Positions 8,016 through 18,038 are shown, counted from the stretch's first letter. The stretch: 64,000 nucleotides of DNA from Peribacillus faecalis (GCF_014712675.1 NZ_JACXSI010000002.1:40240-104239), one strand, 5' to 3'. Numbers and translations: made by a program. Notes: a model not told the origin generated them from the sequence alone.

Positions 8016-8039
8016 CAAAGGACCGGTGCCGGTTTTTCC
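8016..8039 (-). repeat. Dyad repeat abutting rsfA stop
   Basis: AAAGGACCGGTGCCGGTTTTTC ends exactly at the rsfA stop codon. In the rsfA direction it reads AAAAACCGGCACCGGTCCTTT and could serve as its terminator. Confidence 0.8.
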
Positions 8040-8776
8040 TACTCCGCTACTTTTTCCAGATTTCCATTACGGTCCATTTTGAATTTTGTCGCATGAGGAG
8101 CGTCTTCCTCAAGCAATACGAGCTTGCGTGCGCGATTCATGATTTTCATGATTGTTTCGTAATCTTCTTGGATAGTTTCTGTGTTTTCTTCGAGATTTTC
8201 GATTTTATGCTCCAGTTCATCTTTCATTTGCTTTAAGCGGCTTATTTCATTCTTTGCTTCAACCAATTCCGCTTTTAATCTTGTGTTCTCAGAATGAAGT
8301 GCTTCACTATGCAAGCTTTCCTTATTCATAGATTGCAAAAACTCAATGACATCTTCAAGTGAAGAGACAGTTGTTGCAGCAGAAACAGCTGTTGGAATTT
8401 GCTCATACGTAACTGTTGTTTCTGGTTCAACCGCATTAGTTGATGATAGAAGCTCCTTCGGTTCGGGCAATAATCCTACTTCTAAAACAGTAGGTGTAGG
8501 AGGAGTATATAGAAGTTTCTTCTTGCCTCCTTGGTCTTTTCCTAACAGGCGATTGCGTTGTTTCCGTTGTTTTTTTGCCAATTGTAAAGCCTTTTCGTAA
8601 TTGTGGCGTACAACTGCATTCCAGCGGAAGCCGCATGCGGCAGATGTACGGTTTAGCTTATCGCCGACTTCTTCAAATGCGTTCAGCTGTGTACTACCTT
8701 CACGCACATGGCGTAACACCGTTTCAGCCAGCAATAAATCATCTTCGTGTGTCCAAGCATCTTGTCTAACTTTCAT
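8039..8776 (-). CDS. rsfA: Prespore-specific transcription regulator RsfA
   Basis: A 245-residue RsfA-family protein. An N-terminal Myb/SANT-like DNA-binding domain ([17 protein letters not shown], then [23 protein letters not shown]) spans roughly residues 1-75. A Pro/Val-rich linker follows, and a coiled coil runs from about 155 to 215 ([20 protein letters not shown]...). RsfA is made under sigma F and adjusts a subset of forespore genes in B. subtilis. AGGAAG precedes the ATG. The position next to lipL matches B. subtilis ywfN. Confidence 0.9.
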   Translation of the reverse strand: MKVRQDAWTHEDDLLLAETVLRHVREGSTQLNAFEEVGDKLNRTSAACGFRWNAVVRHNYEKALQLAKKQRKQRNRLLGKDQGGKKKLLYTPPTPTVLEVGLLPEPKELLSSTNAVEPETTVTYEQIPTAVSAATTVSSLEDVIEFLQSMNKESLHSEALHSENTRLKAELVEAKNEISRLKQMKDELEHKIENLEENTETIQEDYETIMKIMNRARKLVLLEEDAPHATKFKMDRNGNLEKVAE

Positions 8777-9125
8777 TTTATAATCTTCCTTTCATTGACT
8801 TTCGTGTGATGGTTCTTTTTGTTAATATCATTCTGTACAAATTCATAATTTTTTATACAAAAAAGTTAAAAGGCTAATAGTTTAACTTTTTAGCAATTGT
8901 GTTGCGCTTTTAAGTGCGGTTAATTGCTAGATTTCTTTTTTATACATCCTAAAAGGCTGGTGCAGATTCTCCATGAAAATTAGTATTGTTTTGGAAAATG
9001 TGTTCATTTTGACTTTCAAATATAGAAAGGGTAAAATACCTTGTGTGTTAAGGTGAGCGCTATTTAATATAATTGCTCGCCATTTACGCTAGATCCACCT
9101 TATGCAGGAAGGAATGAAACAAGGG
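8777..9125. other. Gene-free spacer between rsfA and the DUF1450 gene
   Basis: This AT-rich interval of about 350 bp holds the divergent promoters of rsfA and the DUF1450 gene. The only structure I see is an imperfect hairpin, GGTGAGC...GCTCGCC (one G-U pair), at about 9051-9081, just before the downstream gene. I see no ORF with a ribosome site. Confidence 0.5.
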
Positions 9126-9350
9126 ATGGCAAACGAATTTAAAGTATGTGATGATTGCCAGGCAACGAACATCAAGACGCTTGTTCCTCGTTTGAAACAG
9201 ATTGATCCGGATGCAACTATTGAAATTGGCTGTCATTCATATTGCGGGCCAGGCAGAAAGAAATCTTTTACCTTTGTGAATGGTCGCCCAGTTGCAGCTC
9301 CTACAGAAGACGAGCTCATTGAAAAGGTTAAAGCGAAGCTGAAGAAATAA
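9126..9350 (+). CDS. DUF1450 family protein (YuzB-like)
   Basis: A 74-residue protein of the DUF1450/YuzB family. It has a CDDCQ motif near residue 8 and two more Cys in [14 protein letters not shown] near residue 40. The pattern resembles a thioredoxin-like 2Fe-2S ferredoxin scaffold, but binding is not shown here. The ATG at 9126 is the likely start (MANEFKVC); two other in-frame ATGs lie 12 and 24 bases upstream. GGAAGGA is 12 bases before the chosen codon, which is long, so the start is uncertain. Confidence 0.8.
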   Translation: MANEFKVCDDCQATNIKTLVPRLKQIDPDATIEIGCHSYCGPGRKKSFTFVNGRPVAAPTEDELIEKVKAKLKK

Positions 9351-9377
9351 AGCAGCATTCGCTTCATCATAAATGTT

Positions 9378-9417
9378 AAAATCACCGTTCTCTCATTAGA
9401 AGAAAACGGTGATTTTT
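9378..9417 (+). terminator. Terminator of the DUF1450 gene
   Basis: AAAATCACCGTT / AACGGTGATTTTT stem with a T-rich end. Confidence 0.85.
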
Positions 9418-9512
9418 ATTTTGTCGAAATATATATGGTTTTGCTCCGGAGCTCGAAAAAATAGAGAAATTATCGTATTTTGCCGCCGGGAAACTAAATT
9501 TAAATATGAAAT

Positions 9513-9540
9513 GAAGACGGTAGTACCCGTGACGGTTTAA
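9513..9540. repeat. Degenerate copy of the dyad repeat
   Basis: GTAGTACCCGTGACGGTTT retains CCG-NNNN-CGG but has lost the flanking A and T tracts. It lies upstream of ywfO. Confidence 0.4.
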
Positions 9541-9607
9541 TTAGCAAATGCTAAAATATAAGATAATGAAGCAGGACAAGCTATAAAACAAAGAGGGTAT
9601 TTATTCT

Positions 9608-10924
9608 ATGAGCTATTCCATGGAGAAATTAGACGAAGAAAAAGTTTTTAAAGATCCGGTTCATCGTTATGTACATGTAAAAGACCGTGTTATATGGGAC
9701 CTGATTGGCACACGTGAATTTCAAAGACTTAGAAGGATAAAGCAGCTCGGAACTACATACTTAACTTTTCACGGCGCAGAGCATAGCCGTTTCAACCATT
9801 CATTAGGCGTATATGAAATCGTCAGAAGAATCATTGATGACGTCTTTCACGGAAGAGAGCAATGGGATGAGTCGCAGCGGCTTCTTTCATTATGCGCAGC
9901 TCTGTTGCATGATCTTGGTCATGGGCCGTTTTCGCATTCATATGAAAAAGTCTTTCACCTCGATCATGAAAACTTCACAAGAGAAATTATTTTAGGGGAT
10001 ACCGAGGTGAACGCAGTCCTTAGACGGGTTGATTCCGAGTTTCCTAAAAATGTAGCTGAGGTAATTGCGAAAACATACCACGATAAACTTGTGATCAGTT
10101 TGATCTCCAGCCAAATAGATGCTGATCGAATGGATTATTTGCAACGAGATGCCTATTATACCGGGGTCAGCTACGGGAACTTCGATATGGAGCGATTGCT
10201 TCGGCTGATGCGCCCTATGGAAGATCAGGTAGTCATTAAGAGCAGTGGTATGCATGCTGTGGAAGATTACATTATGAGCCGATATCAAATGTATTGGCAA
10301 ATATACTTCCATCCGGTGACTCGAAGCGCTGAAGTGATTTTGACAAAAATTCTGCACCGGGCAAAGAAGCTGTACTTTGATGAGACGTATACATTCAGCC
10401 AGGAGCCGCTCCACTTCCGTTCATTGTTTGAAGGGAATGTGACGGTGGAAGAATATATTGCGATGGATGATAATGTCGCGTATTTCTATTTTGGGCAATG
10501 GGAAAATGAAAAAGACAGTATTTTAAGTGATTTGTGTCATCGCTTCGTAAATAGAAGATTGTTTCAATACGTTGATTGTCAGCCGGCAAGTGAAATCAGT
10601 AAAATTAATAAGCTGAAGGAGCTTTTTGAACAGGCAAATATTGACCCGGAGTATTATTTAGTGATGAATTCTTCATCCGATTTACCGTATGATTTTTACC
10701 GTGCAGGCGAAGAAGAGGAAAGACTTCCGATTTATCTGCTCAAAAATGATAAAGAGATTCGTGAGCTTTCGCGTGAGTCGGAAATTGTCGATGCAATCAC
10801 CGGCAAAAGAAGAACGGATCATAAATTATTTTTTCCGGAAGATCTCCTGAAAGATGAGACTGCGCATCCGGAAATCAAACAACAAATCTGCAGTCTTTTA
10901 GGGATAGAAAAGAGATTGCAATAA
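9608..10924 (+). CDS. ywfO: HD-domain phosphohydrolase YwfO
   Basis: A 438-residue HD-superfamily protein of the dGTPase-like YwfO group. These hydrolyse dNTPs to nucleosides and triphosphate in related species, although activity here is inferred. The N-terminal VFKDPVHRYVHV is typical. HD metal ligands are seen in HSRFNHSLGVYEI near residue 59 (His), ALLHDLGHGPFSHS near 98 (His-Asp) and SSQIDADRMDYLQRDAYYTG near 173 (Asp). RRIKQLG near residue 43 is also conserved. AAAGAGGGT lies upstream of the ATG. It is followed after 37 bp by ywgA, as in B. subtilis. Confidence 0.9.
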   Translation: MSYSMEKLDEEKVFKDPVHRYVHVKDRVIWDLIGTREFQRLRRIKQLGTTYLTFHGAEHSRFNHSLGVYEIVRRIIDDVFHGREQWDESQRLLSLCAALLHDLGHGPFSHSYEKVFHLDHENFTREIILGDTEVNAVLRRVDSEFPKNVAEVIAKTYHDKLVISLISSQIDADRMDYLQRDAYYTGVSYGNFDMERLLRLMRPMEDQVVIKSSGMHAVEDYIMSRYQMYWQIYFHPVTRSAEVILTKILHRAKKLYFDETYTFSQEPLHFRSLFEGNVTVEEYIAMDDNVAYFYFGQWENEKDSILSDLCHRFVNRRLFQYVDCQPASEISKINKLKELFEQANIDPEYYLVMNSSSDLPYDFYRAGEEEERLPIYLLKNDKEIRELSRESEIVDAITGKRRTDHKLFFPEDLLKDETAHPEIKQQICSLLGIEKRLQ

Positions 10925-10961
10925 TAATGAGAGCATCTCGTTTTTTCAAGGAGGAATAGGT

Positions 10962-11471
10962 GTGTTTAAGGATTATGCAAGAATAATAAATGCGGTAGCG
11001 TCTGTTGGGGAAATCTCAGGCCGCAAAAAAATGCAGAAAATCATTTATATAGCAAAAAAGTTATCCTTTCCTTTTGAGGAGAAGTTTCAGTTTCATTTTT
11101 ACGGACCATACTCGGATGAACTGACCATGCGAGTGGAAGAATTGTGCGAAATGGGTTATTTGAATGAAGAAAAGGAAAAGAAGAGCGGATACTGGCAATA
11201 TTGTTACTCTTTATCAGATGCGGGTAAGGAATTCCTGCAGCTTTACCAAGTGGACGAACCCAATTTGAAAGAATGCCTTGATGATATGAACGGGCAAAAT
11301 GCGCGTTTCTTGGAGCTTGTTTCAACAATTTTATACTTCGATATGCTTGAAAAGCCGGAAGTCATAGAAAAAGTGCAGACATTAAAAGCTAAGCAGAAAT
11401 ATACACTTGAGGAAATTGAGGATGCTTACCGCTATATTGCTGCATTGTCGGCAAAAGCGAAGTGCCATTAA
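10962..11471 (+). CDS. ywgA: YwgA family protein
   Basis: A 169-residue YwgA protein. The first 90 residues look like a winged-helix domain (GEISGRKKMQKIIYIAKKL; FHFYGPYSDELTMRVEEL; YSLSDAGKEFL), similar to SocA/Panacea-type or phage-like domains. A helical C-terminus follows. The family function is unknown to me. The start is GTG at 10962, preceded by CAAGGAGGAATAG. It is probably co-transcribed with ywfO. A repeat-family dyad begins 2 bp after the stop codon. Confidence 0.85.
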   Translation: MFKDYARIINAVASVGEISGRKKMQKIIYIAKKLSFPFEEKFQFHFYGPYSDELTMRVEELCEMGYLNEEKEKKSGYWQYCYSLSDAGKEFLQLYQVDEPNLKECLDDMNGQNARFLELVSTILYFDMLEKPEVIEKVQTLKAKQKYTLEEIEDAYRYIAALSAKAKCH

Positions 11472-11472
11472 T

Positions 11473-11499
11473 AGAAAAACCGTCACCGGTCCTTTTTCA
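11473..11499 (+). repeat. Dyad repeat after ywgA stop
   Basis: GAAAAACCGTCACCGGTCCTTTTTC directly follows ywgA in the orientation expected for an intrinsic terminator. Confidence 0.85.
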
Positions 11500-11520
11500 C
11501 TATACAAAAATATATTTTGT

Positions 11521-11557
11521 AAAAGAGTGTCGTGTGTTCTAAGTCGGCACTCTTTTT
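11521..11557 (+). terminator. Second terminator after ywgA
   Basis: AAAAGAGTGTCG / CGGCACTCTTTTT stem with a T tract. Confidence 0.75.
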
Positions 11558-11568
11558 ATACATAAAAA

Positions 11569-11595
11569 GGGACACTTTGAAAAGTAAAGTGTCCC
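11569..11595 (-). terminator. Terminator of the tautomerase gene
   Basis: GGGACACTTT / AAAGTGTCCC perfect stem, followed by TTTTTATG on the minus strand. Confidence 0.85.
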
Positions 11596-11615
11596 AGGGC
11601 TTTAATATGTATGTT

Positions 11616-11801
11616 TTACTGGTCGCTTAGACGTTTTCCGCCTACTGCATAATGATTTTTTGACATTTCTTCAATGAATACAACAATTTTATCTTCCGGA
11701 GCGCCTGATGTTTCTGAAACGGCAGCGGTTACCTTTTCAACCATCGCTTTCTTTTGTTCCTCAGAACGACCTTCTAGCAGTTTGATTGTAACGTATGGCA
11801 T
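11616..11801 (-). CDS. ywhB: 4-oxalocrotonate tautomerase family protein YwhB
   Basis: A 61-residue tautomerase beginning MPYVTIKLLEGRS; after Met removal Pro1 is the catalytic base of this family. ETSGAPEDKIVVFIEE and KNHYAVGGKRLSD complete the fold. The physiological substrate is unknown; homologues keto-enol tautomerise 2-hydroxymuconate-type acids as hexamers. AAAGGAGAC precedes the ATG at 11801. Translation from the in-frame ATG at 11843 would block the N-terminal Pro, so it is rejected. It is divergent from ywhC, as in B. subtilis. Confidence 0.92.
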   Translation of the reverse strand: MPYVTIKLLEGRSEEQKKAMVEKVTAAVSETSGAPEDKIVVFIEEMSKNHYAVGGKRLSDQ

Positions 11802-11953
11802 ATTGTTAAGTCTCCTTTCTAGTGTATGTTTGTAGTTTTTCATAAATTGTAATAAAAATCAAGAAACCGTTTTGTTAATAGTTGGAGCAAACATTCAACA
11901 TTTTTGGCAAGATAAGATATACTAAATATTACGATAGATTTGGAGCGTGAAAT

Positions 11954-12619
11954 ATGGATTTTCTAAACAGTATTCTAGCATTTAATCTTACTGATTTGCC
12001 GTATGTGATTATCGTATTGCTGATTGCTTTTACAGTCCATGAATTTGCACATGCATATGTTGCTTATAGATTTGGCGATCCGACCGCGAAAAACCAAGGA
12101 CGTCTGACGCTTAACCCAAAAGAGCATTTGGATCCTGTCGGAACGCTTTTGCTGCTGATTTTCGGTTTCGGTTGGGCAAGACCTGTTCCAGTAAATCGGT
12201 ATAACTTTAAAAACCCTCGTCTGGCAGGGATTCTCGTTTCGTTTGCGGGACCGCTGAGTAACTTGTTGATTGCGATTGTCGGTTATATTATTTTCTTTTT
12301 GATGCTTTCATCAGGAGCAGCTGGAAGTTGGACAGAGTATGTTTTTACGTTTATCAATTTTCTTGTCTATATTAATATATTGCTGTTTGTCTTCAACCTG
12401 TTGCCGATACCGCCGTTGGACGGCTATCGGATCATTGAAGACTTAATGCCTGTGGGAATCCGGGCCCAAATGACGCAATATGAACAGTATGGAATGTTGA
12501 TTTTTCTGATCTTAGTTTTGACACCTTTAGGTGATTATACGATAGATCCAATCTTCCGGACTTTGATACCGGGCATTCAAGATTTCTTAAGCCACATCTT
12601 TTATTCGCTTTTTATGTAA
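11954..12619 (+). CDS. ywhC: Site-2 protease family membrane metalloprotease YwhC
   Basis: A 221-residue M50 family intramembrane zinc protease without a PDZ domain. HEFAH at residues 29-33 supplies two His ligands and the catalytic Glu. NLLPIPPLDG near residue 152 supplies the third (Asp) ligand. About five hydrophobic segments are visible. The short cytosol-facing form resembles Rip/SpoIVFB-like minimal S2P, but the substrate is unknown. GGAGCGTGAAAT precedes the ATG. ywhD starts 15 bp downstream and is probably co-transcribed. Confidence 0.92.
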   Translation: MDFLNSILAFNLTDLPYVIIVLLIAFTVHEFAHAYVAYRFGDPTAKNQGRLTLNPKEHLDPVGTLLLLIFGFGWARPVPVNRYNFKNPRLAGILVSFAGPLSNLLIAIVGYIIFFLMLSSGAAGSWTEYVFTFINFLVYINILLFVFNLLPIPPLDGYRIIEDLMPVGIRAQMTQYEQYGMLIFLILVLTPLGDYTIDPIFRTLIPGIQDFLSHIFYSLFM

Positions 12620-12634
12620 GAAAGGAGTATTTTA

Positions 12635-13138
12635 ATGGATAACCAAAAGAAGAAAATGCAATTTAACATTATAAAAAACGACCCGACAGATGGTCATAAA
12701 GGCTTCGGTAAAGGGTCATTAAGCTTAGAAAATATTTCGCCGATTATCATTGATGTGGAAGCGAAGGAAGCTTCAATTGAAATCGGAGCTCTGCACGCGC
12801 GCAGTGCGGTCGAAAGAGGAATCAAGTTTTTGACGAATAAGGATGAAGTGCCGAACGGAAAGCCTTATTGGATTGTTTGGGTGGCGATTGAGCGTAATGA
12901 AGAAGGGCCATATTATGCAGGCGTTACAGCTTGTGAAATGACAGTGGACCGCAGCATTCGCCGAGGCTATAAATCATTGCCTGAGCATGTGAACAATCTT
13001 GATAAAGCGATGAAGCGGAAGTATATCACGGAACATATGGATGAGACATCAAAGATTGTCTTGAAGGAATTTCTGCAAAGTCATGACCCGTCTATGTGGG
13101 AGCGTTCCGGTGAAGAGCTAAAGCAACAGCTATCCTAA
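12635..13138 (+). CDS. ywhD: YwhD family protein
   Basis: A 167-residue soluble protein of the YwhD family, function unknown. Recognisable blocks are FNIIKNDPTDGHKGFGKG near residue 10 and PYWIVWVAIERNEEGPYYAGV near residue 75. AAGAAAGGAG lies before the ATG. The conserved ywhC-ywhD pairing suggests a joint role, but nothing in the sequence shows what it is. Confidence 0.85.
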   Translation: MDNQKKKMQFNIIKNDPTDGHKGFGKGSLSLENISPIIIDVEAKEASIEIGALHARSAVERGIKFLTNKDEVPNGKPYWIVWVAIERNEEGPYYAGVTACEMTVDRSIRRGYKSLPEHVNNLDKAMKRKYITEHMDETSKIVLKEFLQSHDPSMWERSGEELKQQLS

Positions 13139-13285
13139 AACTTGATATTAGCGAATATTGTCAAAATCGGCACTAAAATATGTCTGGAACTAGAAAATTT
13201 TACAGTTTATGTACTTTCCTACTTGTTGTTACAGGCAAAAATGATACACTGAAATCAGTGTACGACGCTATAAAACCAGGACATG

Positions 13286-13337
13286 AAAATGGGCTGACTC
13301 CTGAAGAAGCATATTCTTCATAGAGTGAGCCCATTTT
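13286..13337. terminator. Bidirectional terminator ywhD/pbpG
   Basis: AAAATGGGCTGACTC pairs with GAGTGAGCCCATTTT, with an inner GAAGAA/TTCTTC stem and T tracts on both sides. Confidence 0.85.
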
Positions 13338-13346
13338 CTTTTTAGT

Positions 13347-15398
13347 TTAAAAGAAAGGAAACAATCGTTTATACCAAGGTTTCTTCTTCTCTTTATCAGT
13401 CTCTTCTTTCTCGGTTTCATGTGAGCATTTCTCATTCGGCTCGGTGCCGTCTATGAAATATAACGAAACTGACTGAGTGCATGTTTTGCCGGCAATTTTC
13501 CCGCTTTCAGGATCAATCTTGACTTTGATGAGCTGTTTATCGGGTGGCTCAAATTCAGTGAAATTAGAATTAGCCAAGCTTGTTTCCATGAAATCAGCCC
13601 AAATCTTTTTTGCATACTGGCTTTCGGAGGAGCGATTCATTTCTGTTCCTTTGTCATAGCCAGTCCAAATCCCGGAAACGAGCTCCGGCGTGTAGCCAAT
13701 CATCCAGCTGTCTGTGTTGGTTGTGCCGGATTTTCCGGCGTACTGTCTTGATAACTGATTGGCGATTGTGGAGCCTGTGACAGTTGTATAACCGTTCAGA
13801 TTCGGATTGAAAATGCCAGTCAGCATCTCGGTCAGCACAAAAGCCTGGTCGCGGTCCAGTATTTGATTTGTCACTTTAGGTGCTTCATAAACAACTTCTC
13901 CTTGATGGTTTTCTACCTTTTGGATAAAGACTGCTTCCGTTGCTTTGCCTCCATTTGCAAGCCTGCCATAGGCATTCACCATTTCAATCAGCTTCACATT
14001 CGATGTGCCAAGAGCAGCTGATGGCACTGTTTCAATTTTACTTTTAATCCCAAATCGTTCAGCGGTTGTTTTCAAATAGTCATTGCCGAGAAAAAGATGC
14101 GTTTTGACCGCATATACATTATCGGAAAGAGCAATCGCCTGTGCTAATGTAATTTCTTTGTCGGCATATTGTGAATTGAAATTGCGCGGTGAATAGGTTG
14201 CCTTTCCGTCATCGAACGTAAAGGTTGTCGGTTCACTTTTCAACATAGTTGCAGGTGTAAAGCCATTTTCTAAAGCTGCATAATAAACAAGAGGCTTAAT
14301 CGTAGAGCCCGGCTGACGGGCTGCCTGCGTGGCGCGGTTAAACGAGCTCTCGCTATAGTTTCTTCCGCCAATTAAAGCTTTCACATAGCCACTTTTCGGC
14401 TCGATGGCAACAAGTGCGCCCTGGATAGTGCTGTTCTCCGGAAAAATACGTTCAAATGCCTGTTCTGCCGCTTGTTGCATATCTAAATCCAAGGTTGTGT
14501 ATACCTTTAAGCCGCCGAGAGCAATTGTTTGCTCATCCAGCTGCAGATCATTTTTTAATGCTTGCTGAACGTTTTGGATATAGTAAGGAGCAACTTCCGC
14601 TCGTTCTGTCTTTTGAGTTTGCAATTCAATTGGACGCGATGCTGCCTCTTTCGCTTCTTCTTTTGTCACATAGCCGGCTTCGGCCATCTCTGATAAAACA
14701 ATCTCTTGTCTCGCTTTTGCGCGGTCATATGAGCGAAAAGGGGAATAATAAGCCGGACCTTTTGGTATTCCCGCCAGCATAGCTGCTTCAGACAAGTCTA
14801 AATCACCGGCATCTTTTCCGAAGTAATAGTGGCTAGCCGCTTGTGCGCCGTATATGCCATGACCGTAGTAAATAGTATTTAAATAGCCTTCTAATATCTC
14901 ATTTTTTGTGTAATTCATTTCAATACGAATCGTATAAAACGCTTCACTAATTTTGCGGTACCAAGTTTTTTCGTGATTTAAAAAAAGATTGCGGGCATAT
15001 TGTTGCGTAATCGTGCTGGCACCTTGTACTTTCGCCATTGCTTTAATGTCGGCAATGACTGCGCCGGCAATCCGCCTGAAATCAAAACCGTTGTGACTGT
15101 AAAAGCGCTGGTCTTCTATCGCCAAAACAGCAGAAGTCAAAGAGGGAGAAATATTATCCAGTTCAACCCAATACCTTTGTTGGCCTGCATTTGTTTCACC
15201 GATTACTGTACCGTCAGCGCTGTAAAATATGGTGGATTGCGGTACAGCGAGCGGGGGAGGGCCTAATATTTTTGCATAGATGAGAATGCAAAGATAACAG
15301 GTAAGCAATGCTAAAATGCCCAATGCCAGTACCGTGCCGGCGATACGAATGAATCGAGTTGCTTTATGAAGCTGCTGCTTTGTCAAAATTTCCATCAT
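13347..15398 (-). CDS. pbpG: Class A penicillin-binding protein (PBP2d type)
   Basis: A 683-residue bifunctional peptidoglycan synthase. It has a TM segment at about residues 19-42. The glycosyltransferase domain has the catalytic motifs EDQRFYSH near 93 and QGASTITQQYARN near 125. The transpeptidase domain has the nucleophile in GSTIKP near 357, SDN near 420 and KSGTTNTD near 555. The C-terminus is a short Lys/Glu-rich tail (ETEKEETDKEKKK). Position between ywhD and ywiB matches B. subtilis pbpG, a sigma F gene for spore wall synthesis; sporulation control here is inferred from orthology. AAAGGGGGCGCGT precedes the ATG pair. Confidence 0.9.
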   Translation of the reverse strand: MMEILTKQQLHKATRFIRIAGTVLALGILALLTCYLCILIYAKILGPPPLAVPQSTIFYSADGTVIGETNAGQQRYWVELDNISPSLTSAVLAIEDQRFYSHNGFDFRRIAGAVIADIKAMAKVQGASTITQQYARNLFLNHEKTWYRKISEAFYTIRIEMNYTKNEILEGYLNTIYYGHGIYGAQAASHYYFGKDAGDLDLSEAAMLAGIPKGPAYYSPFRSYDRAKARQEIVLSEMAEAGYVTKEEAKEAASRPIELQTQKTERAEVAPYYIQNVQQALKNDLQLDEQTIALGGLKVYTTLDLDMQQAAEQAFERIFPENSTIQGALVAIEPKSGYVKALIGGRNYSESSFNRATQAARQPGSTIKPLVYYAALENGFTPATMLKSEPTTFTFDDGKATYSPRNFNSQYADKEITLAQAIALSDNVYAVKTHLFLGNDYLKTTAERFGIKSKIETVPSAALGTSNVKLIEMVNAYGRLANGGKATEAVFIQKVENHQGEVVYEAPKVTNQILDRDQAFVLTEMLTGIFNPNLNGYTTVTGSTIANQLSRQYAGKSGTTNTDSWMIGYTPELVSGIWTGYDKGTEMNRSSESQYAKKIWADFMETSLANSNFTEFEPPDKQLIKVKIDPESGKIAGKTCTQSVSLYFIDGTEPNEKCSHETEKEETDKEKKKPWYKRLFPFF

Positions 15399-15616
15399 AC
15401 GCGCCCCCTTTCATAGATCGCTTTATCAGTATTAAATGAAAAGACTCGTTTTAAACATGCTACTAAATAATATGGCCAAGTCTGCTGAAAAAGAAGTTTC
15501 AATACGGGCAGACTCTTTACGGTTGAAAACATGCAGATAGTTGAAACTTCATACAAGAATCTTTATACTTATGAAAGTTGAAGAAGGAAAACCTTTTTAA
15601 TAGAAAGGCGATAATA

Positions 15617-16051
15617 ATGTCACATATAAAATCAGTCACAATCCAACTGAATACAACGATATCCAATGGGGAAGCAGAAGAAACGTATGAACTTCTGACT
15701 TTCGGTACATTGCAAAATAAAAACGGAACGTGGTATTTACGCTACGATGAAGTGCACAATGATATGGAAAATGTCCATACTATTCTTAAATGGGCTCCGG
15801 AAGAAGTGTATATTATGCGAACCGGAAAGATGAAGATGCGTCAGCGCTTTATAAAAGACCTGATGACAGTCGGAACGTATGAAAGCCCATACGGCGTTAT
15901 GCAGATGCTGACTACTACAAAAAGCATGGACCATACATATAATGAAGGCGCGAAGGAAGGTAATATGCTTCTGACGTATGATTTGAATATGAATGGTAAT
16001 GACATTGGCCGATATAAAATGGAAATCCATTATAAGGAGGAAGCAAAATAA
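15617..16051 (+). CDS. ywiB: DUF1934 beta-barrel protein YwiB
   Basis: A 144-residue DUF1934/YwiB protein, predicted as an all-beta, calycin-like small barrel. It begins [15 protein letters not shown] and contains YLRYDEVHN and [36 protein letters not shown] precedes the ATG at 15617, chosen over an ATG 39 bases upstream. The stop overlaps the argS start by 1 base, so the two are translationally coupled. The molecular function is unknown to me. Confidence 0.87.
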   Translation: MSHIKSVTIQLNTTISNGEAEETYELLTFGTLQNKNGTWYLRYDEVHNDMENVHTILKWAPEEVYIMRTGKMKMRQRFIKDLMTVGTYESPYGVMQMLTTTKSMDHTYNEGAKEGNMLLTYDLNMNGNDIGRYKMEIHYKEEAK

Positions 16052-17721
16052 TGAATATCGTAGAACAAGTTCAAGATAAATTAAAACAAGAAATTGCGGA
16101 TGCCGTGCAAAAAGCAGGTCTTGCAAGCCCTGAAGAAATGCCGCAAGTAATTTTAGAAACACCGAAGGATAAATCTCATGGCGACTATTCAACGAATATG
16201 GCGATGCAATTAGCGAGAGTGGCAAAGAAGGCACCGAGAATGATTGCAGAGCAAATCATTGAAAACTTTGATCAATCAAAGGCATCTATTGAAAAGATGG
16301 AGATTGCTGGACCGGGATTCATCAATTTCTTCATGGATAACGCCTATGTAACACAATTAATCCCAACAATTTTAGAAGCGGATGAAAAGTACGGAGAAAG
16401 CACAGTAGGAAACCATCAAAAGATTCAGGTGGAATTCGTTTCTGCTAACCCGACTGGTGACCTTCACCTTGGACATGCCCGCGGAGCGGCTGTCGGTGAC
16501 TCGCTTTGCAACATTTTAGAAAAAGCAGGCTATGATGTATCAAGAGAATACTACATCAATGATGCCGGAAACCAAATCAATAACTTGGCTTACTCTGTAG
16601 AAGCTCGTTATTTCCAGGCGCTTGGACAAGACTTCCCTATGCCGGAAGACGGTTATCATGGTCAAGATATCGTAGGAATCGGTCAAAAACTTGCTGAAGA
16701 ATATGGCGATCGTTTTGTGAACGAAAGCAAAGAAGAACGCTTCAAGTTTTTCCGTGAGTACGGTCTGAAATATGAAATGGCAAAATTGAAAGCCGATCTT
16801 GAAGATTTCCGTGTGCCATTCGACGTTTGGTACTCCGAGACTTCTTTATATGAAAACGGCAAAATTGACGATGCGATTGCAGAATTAAAAGCACGCGGCC
16901 ATATTTATGAGCAGGACGGCGCAACGTGGTTCCGCTCAACAGAGCTTGGCGATGACAAAGACCGTGTATTGATCAAACAAGACGGCTCTTATACTTACTT
17001 ATTGCCGGATATCGCTTACCACCGTGATAAGTTGGAGCGTGGATTTGAGCAACTGATCAACATTTGGGGAGCAGATCACCACGGCTACATTCCTCGTATG
17101 AAGGCGGCAATCGAAGCGCTAGGACACGACAGAGAGCAATTGGAAGTAGAAATCATCCAACTTGTTCACTTGTTTAAAGACGGCGAAAAAATGAAGATGA
17201 GTAAACGTACAGGGAAAGCTGTAACGATGCGTGATCTTGTAGAAGAAGTTGGTCTTGACGCTACGCGTTATTTCTTCGCGATGAGAAGTGCTGATACACA
17301 CCTTGACTTCGATTTGGACTTAGCGGTTTCACAATCGAATGAAAACCCTGTATACTATGCGCAATACGCACATGCCCGTATTTGCAGTATCCTTCGTTCC
17401 GGACAAGAGCTTGGCATTGAAATCGGTAAAAACTATGACTTGAAGCAAATTACGACAGAAAAAGAGTATGAAGTGCTGAAGAAGTTGGGTGAATTCCCGC
17501 TTGCAGTAGCAGAAGCAGCGAAGAAACGCCTTCCTCATCGCGTGACAAACTATATTTTCGATTTGGCTTCAACATTCCATAGCTTCTACAATGCGGAAAA
17601 AGTTTTGGATAAAGAAAATATCGAACGCACAAAAGCAAGACTAGCACTTATTCAAGCTGTTGGCATCACACTTCGTAATGCTCTGACATTGATCGGCGTA
17701 TCTGCACCAGAGAAGATGTAA
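16051..17721 (+). CDS. argS: Arginyl-tRNA synthetase
   Basis: A 556-residue class I aminoacyl-tRNA synthetase charging tRNA-Arg. It has an N-terminal Add-1 domain (residues 1-110), the HIGH-type signature HLGHARGA near residue 142, and KMSKRTG near residue 383, which Bacillus ArgS retains. The C-terminal DALR anticodon-binding domain starts near 435. Length is usual for the family. AAGGAGGAAGCAAAATA precedes the ATG, inside the end of ywiB. Confidence 0.97.
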   Translation: MNIVEQVQDKLKQEIADAVQKAGLASPEEMPQVILETPKDKSHGDYSTNMAMQLARVAKKAPRMIAEQIIENFDQSKASIEKMEIAGPGFINFFMDNAYVTQLIPTILEADEKYGESTVGNHQKIQVEFVSANPTGDLHLGHARGAAVGDSLCNILEKAGYDVSREYYINDAGNQINNLAYSVEARYFQALGQDFPMPEDGYHGQDIVGIGQKLAEEYGDRFVNESKEERFKFFREYGLKYEMAKLKADLEDFRVPFDVWYSETSLYENGKIDDAIAELKARGHIYEQDGATWFRSTELGDDKDRVLIKQDGSYTYLLPDIAYHRDKLERGFEQLINIWGADHHGYIPRMKAAIEALGHDREQLEVEIIQLVHLFKDGEKMKMSKRTGKAVTMRDLVEEVGLDATRYFFAMRSADTHLDFDLDLAVSQSNENPVYYAQYAHARICSILRSGQELGIEIGKNYDLKQITTEKEYEVLKKLGEFPLAVAEAAKKRLPHRVTNYIFDLASTFHSFYNAEKVLDKENIERTKARLALIQAVGITLRNALTLIGVSAPEKM

Positions 17722-18038
17722 TAAAGAGAACTTGCCTTTGGCAAGCCTGACAAGGCGCAGGCAAAGGTCTAGTTGTGATTTGGTGACTACATCGAATTTT
17801 CTGCCACGTTGCCAATTTATTTTCCTATAGTGCAAGAAAAACCGACACCAGTCCTTTTTCATTTTGGATTGACTCCTTGATATTTCTACAATGAAAAAGG
17901 AGCCATGCGGCAGGACTAAGATGAATCACACGAGAAACCCGATTTTGGTTTCTTGGGGGAGGCAGCTTAGGCCCGAGCATGGCAGGTGAAAGGTTAGACA
18001 ATACGAAAAACCGACACCGGTCCTTTTGTAGAAGAAAT
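17722..18038. other. Gene-free interval after argS
   Basis: It starts with a small CTTGCC-TTT-GGCAAG hairpin about 10 bp after argS; I see no T tract there. The rest is a reverse-oriented copy of the intergenic repeat family, listed separately. No supported gene. Confidence 0.6.
17834..18027 (-). repeat. Inverted short composite repeat element
   Basis: Read on the minus strand this copy has, in order, a dyad (18004-18027), the GTCTAACCTTTCACCTGCCATGCTCGGG block, the CCCAAGAAACC/GGTTTCTTGG hairpin, the GGCTCCTTTTTCAT block and a second dyad (17834-17860). It is the same layout as the copy at 49137-49330. A 32-codon open frame on the plus strand is not considered a gene. Confidence 0.85.

Noticed and set aside
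9992-10414. 140-codon antisense frame within ywfO, and similar long antisense frames in argS, rpoE, pyrG and prfA regions
   Set aside because: They overlap well-recognised genes on the other strand, lack ribosome sites and show no family motifs.
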